The position numbers and the translations under genes were made by a program. This document shows, one piece after another, positions 6,045 through 7,333 of a DNA stretch of 7,333 nucleotides; positions within the stretch are counted from its first letter, which is position 1, and every line of letters starts with the position of its first letter. The notes under the pieces are model-generated. The model saw nothing but the letters and a program-made list of their open reading frames with translations. It was not told the origin of the DNA and did not search any database. Source of the DNA: an uncultured Angelakisella sp. (GTDB lineage Bacteria > Bacillota > Clostridia > Oscillospirales > Ruminococcaceae); assembly GCA_937914895.1 (NCBI GenBank), contig CALGIL010000434.1, forward strand, positions 1 through 7,333, written 5' to 3'.

Positions 6045-6319
6045 GTTTTGTACAAAAAAGCATCGATGAGATCCAGCAGGTGGGCCTGGGAAAACAATCG
6101 GCTGTTCAGGTGGTCCGCCAAATCCCGGGCCCGCAGCCAGCTGTCGGAAATCTCCCGGATAACCACCCTATCGTTGCCCACCTCGTCCACACCCTTAAGC
6201 CCGTAGCGGACGGTAAAGCAGTCGCCGTCCTGATAGACGGTTTTGATGACCCGAAAACTCAGCAGGCAGTTGTCCTCCAGGGGGATGGCCTGTCCGGCCT
6301 CCATGACGGGAATGTCCAT
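6029..6319 (-). CDS. Small DUF6514-like protein of unknown function
   Basis: The product has 96 residues. I recognise no enzyme motif, signal peptide or membrane span. The N-terminal half looks like a beta sheet (LLSFRVIKTVYQDGDCFTVR, then YGLKGVDEVGNDRVVIREIS). The C-terminal half is helical and ends SQAHLLDLIDAFLYK. The pattern of a tyrosine-glycine strand, an Ile-x-x-Ile-Ser turn and a final H-L-x-D-x-I-x-x-F-L helix resembles DUF6514, a small family I recall from Clostridia. That assignment is from memory and uncertain. The ATG at 6319 has AAGGAG about 10 bases upstream. The gene has its own promoter and terminator, so it is probably a single-gene transcript between the TIM-barrel gene and nrdR, and no function can be read from its neighbours. 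Confidence 0.8.
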   Translation of the reverse strand: MDIPVMEAGQAIPLEDNCLLSFRVIKTVYQDGDCFTVRYGLKGVDEVGNDRVVIREISDSWLRARDLADHLNSRLFSQAHLLDLIDAFLYKTEGRT

Positions 6320-6356
6320 GTGTCGTCAGCTCCTTTTTGCCGCTTCCCATGGTCCT

Positions 6357-6386
6357 ATTGTACCCGCCGGGGACAGGCCCTGGCAA
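6357..6386 (-). promoter_or_regulatory. Promoter of the DUF6514-like gene
   Basis: On the minus strand TTGCCA (6386-6381) is followed by an 18-base spacer and TACAAT (6362-6357). The -35 box begins directly after the stop codon of the TIM-barrel gene (6389-6387). The predicted start near 6350 leaves a leader of about 30 bases that contains the AAGGAG ribosome site. Confidence 0.65.
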
Positions 6387-7205
6387 TCAGTTTCGTTCGC
6401 CCGCCTTCGACAAAGGGCCGCCGGGCCCCGCCATTTGCCGGATCAGCCCCTCCAGCCGCGCCACCGAATCCTCCAGGTCCTCCTGCCGCCGGTAGGAGGT
6501 GCTGTACAGCTCCAGGGTGAGGCAGCCGTCGAACCCCTGGGCCGCCAAAACCCGCAGCAACGCTGGAAAATCCAGGGTCCCCTGCCCCACCGGCAGGCAG
6601 CTGCCCCGGGGGCCGGCGTCGCTGACATGGACGTGGCGCAGGCCCGGCCCCATGGCCTCCGCCATGGCAAAGGGGCTGACCCCGGCCCGGGCCGCCTGCT
6701 TTAAGTCCAGCACAAAGCCCGCGTCGGGTACCCGCGCCCGAAGGCCCCGCAGCAGCGCCGGGTCGCGGCTCATGGACCGCTCCACATTCTCGTGGAGCAG
6801 CATAACGCCCATCTCCCTGGCGGCGTCGTGGAGGGCGCCGTACCGCTGGGCATAGACCTCCGGGGGGATGTCCATCCCCCGGTGAGCGCCATGGAACACC
6901 ACATAGGAGGCGCCCATCTCCCCGGCCAAATCAAAAAACCGCCGGTACAGCTCCAGCCCGTCCCGAAAGCGCCGGGGGTAGTCGGTAAAGAACAGCATGG
7001 TCTCAAACCCCGAGGAAAAGGGGTGGAGGGAGAGAACCTCCGCCTCCCGGCTTAGGGCCAGCAGGCGGTCCCGCACAGGGGGGAGCAGTTCCTCATAGGC
7101 GTTGACAAAGACCTCGAACCGGCAAAAGCCCCGGTCAAGCAGCTGTTCCAGGGCTTTTTCCGTCTCCATGGGGTACAGACAGGCGGTGGAAATTCCGGCT
7201 TTCAC
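6387..7205 (-). CDS. Sugar phosphate isomerase/epimerase-type TIM-barrel protein
   Basis: This belongs to the xylose isomerase-like/AP endonuclease 2 superfamily of divalent-metal TIM barrels, which isomerise or epimerise ketoses, inositol derivatives or similar substrates in the cytoplasm. The substrate cannot be read from the sequence. From the GTG start the product has 272 residues, a normal length. Barrel-end residues typical of the family are Glu31 (FEVF), His61 (SLHPF), His105 and His108 (VVFHGAH), Glu139 (LLHENVER), Asp167 (VLDLKQA), His191 and His193 (HVHVSD), the turn VGQGTLDF (206-213), and Glu232 (LTLELYS). The usual Asp-x-x-His metal or catalytic motif reads Asp167-Leu-Lys-Gln170. 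The GTG at 7205-7203 is preferred because KAGISTACLYP is the family-like first strand, GGGGG lies 7 bases upstream, and a promoter lies just before it. The frame stays open to an ATG at 7313, but that extension is Pro-rich and lies upstream of the promoter. Confidence 0.88.
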   Translation of the reverse strand: MKAGISTACLYPMETEKALEQLLDRGFCRFEVFVNAYEELLPPVRDRLLALSREAEVLSLHPFSSGFETMLFFTDYPRRFRDGLELYRRFFDLAGEMGASYVVFHGAHRGMDIPPEVYAQRYGALHDAAREMGVMLLHENVERSMSRDPALLRGLRARVPDAGFVLDLKQAARAGVSPFAMAEAMGPGLRHVHVSDAGPRGSCLPVGQGTLDFPALLRVLAAQGFDGCLTLELYSTSYRRQEDLEDSVARLEGLIRQMAGPGGPLSKAGERN

Positions 7206-7234
7206 ATAAACGCCCCCAAAGGTTTCTTTGTTCC

Positions 7235-7243
7235 ATTGTACCA
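7235..7243 (-). promoter_or_regulatory. Extended -10 promoter of the TIM-barrel gene
   Basis: On the minus strand TGGTACAAT combines a TGn extension with a -10 box one mismatch from consensus. No good -35 box is found 16-18 bases upstream, where the sequence is C-rich. Transcription would start near 7228, about 23 bases before the GTG start. The stretch 7244-7333 beyond it shows no gene that I can support. Confidence 0.55.
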
Positions 7244-7333
7244 CAGTTTCGCAAGGGGGTTGGGTTCCTTCGGGGGGGTTGTGCCCTGCCGGGCGGGGCT
7301 CTGATTTTATCAAGGGTTATGCTTTTTTGCTCT

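Noticed and set aside
7286..7302. GC-rich hairpin upstream of the TIM-barrel gene (7-bp stem with a 3-base loop)
   Set aside because: It has no adjoining T run on either strand that would make a convincing terminator, and short GC stems are common by chance in this sequence.
7206..7313. N-terminal extension of the TIM-barrel protein to the ATG at 7313
   Set aside because: The extra 36 residues are Pro-rich and unlike the family, and the likely promoter (7235-7243) lies inside them, so they would not be transcribed from it.

Overview
The window comes from a GC-rich genome. All ten protein genes lie on the minus strand, so the biological reading order is from high to low coordinates. The NrdR protein, a two-hairpin V-type ATPase proteolipid, a small protein resembling a family I associate with Clostridia, and the good Shine-Dalgarno sites all point to a high-GC anaerobic member of the Clostridia (Oscillospirales-like). 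This placement is an inference; there is no rRNA or other taxonomic marker here.

Layout in reading order. (1) 7205-6387: a 272-residue sugar phosphate isomerase/epimerase-type TIM barrel with its own extended -10 promoter. (2) 6319-6029: a 96-residue small protein resembling DUF6514, with its own promoter, ended by an intrinsic terminator that overlaps its stop codon. (3) 5923-5459: nrdR, the zinc-finger/ATP-cone repressor of ribonucleotide reductase genes, behind a near-consensus promoter and followed by another terminator that overlaps its stop codon. (4) 5411 to the left edge: seven genes of a V/A-type ATPase operon in the order H(G)-I-K-E-C-F-A. This is the order of the Enterococcus hirae ntp operon (F-I-K-E-C-G-A). 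Subunits B and D would be expected further left, outside the window.

The ATPase genes are tightly packed: H/I and C/F overlap by 8 bases, and I/K are 1 base apart. H and E form peripheral stalks, I is the membrane stator half-channel, K is the rotor ring, C joins ring to central shaft, F belongs to the central shaft, and A is the catalytic subunit. The proteolipid keeps all the residues known to bind Na+ in E. hirae NtpK, so the enzyme probably moves Na+ rather than H+.

The main oddity is at the extreme left edge. Positions 1-83 form a perfect 36-bp inverted repeat around an 11-base spacer. The subunit A reading frame follows the family up to Trp-Pro-Val and then runs into the reverse complement of what it has just read. 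This looks like a fold-back junction, most likely an assembly or library artefact at a contig end. Other points of note are three TTG starts (A, E, nrdR) and the lack of a recognisable promoter between the nrdR terminator and the ATPase operon. I found no new defence, mobile or CRISPR-like system; this is mainly a conserved housekeeping region.
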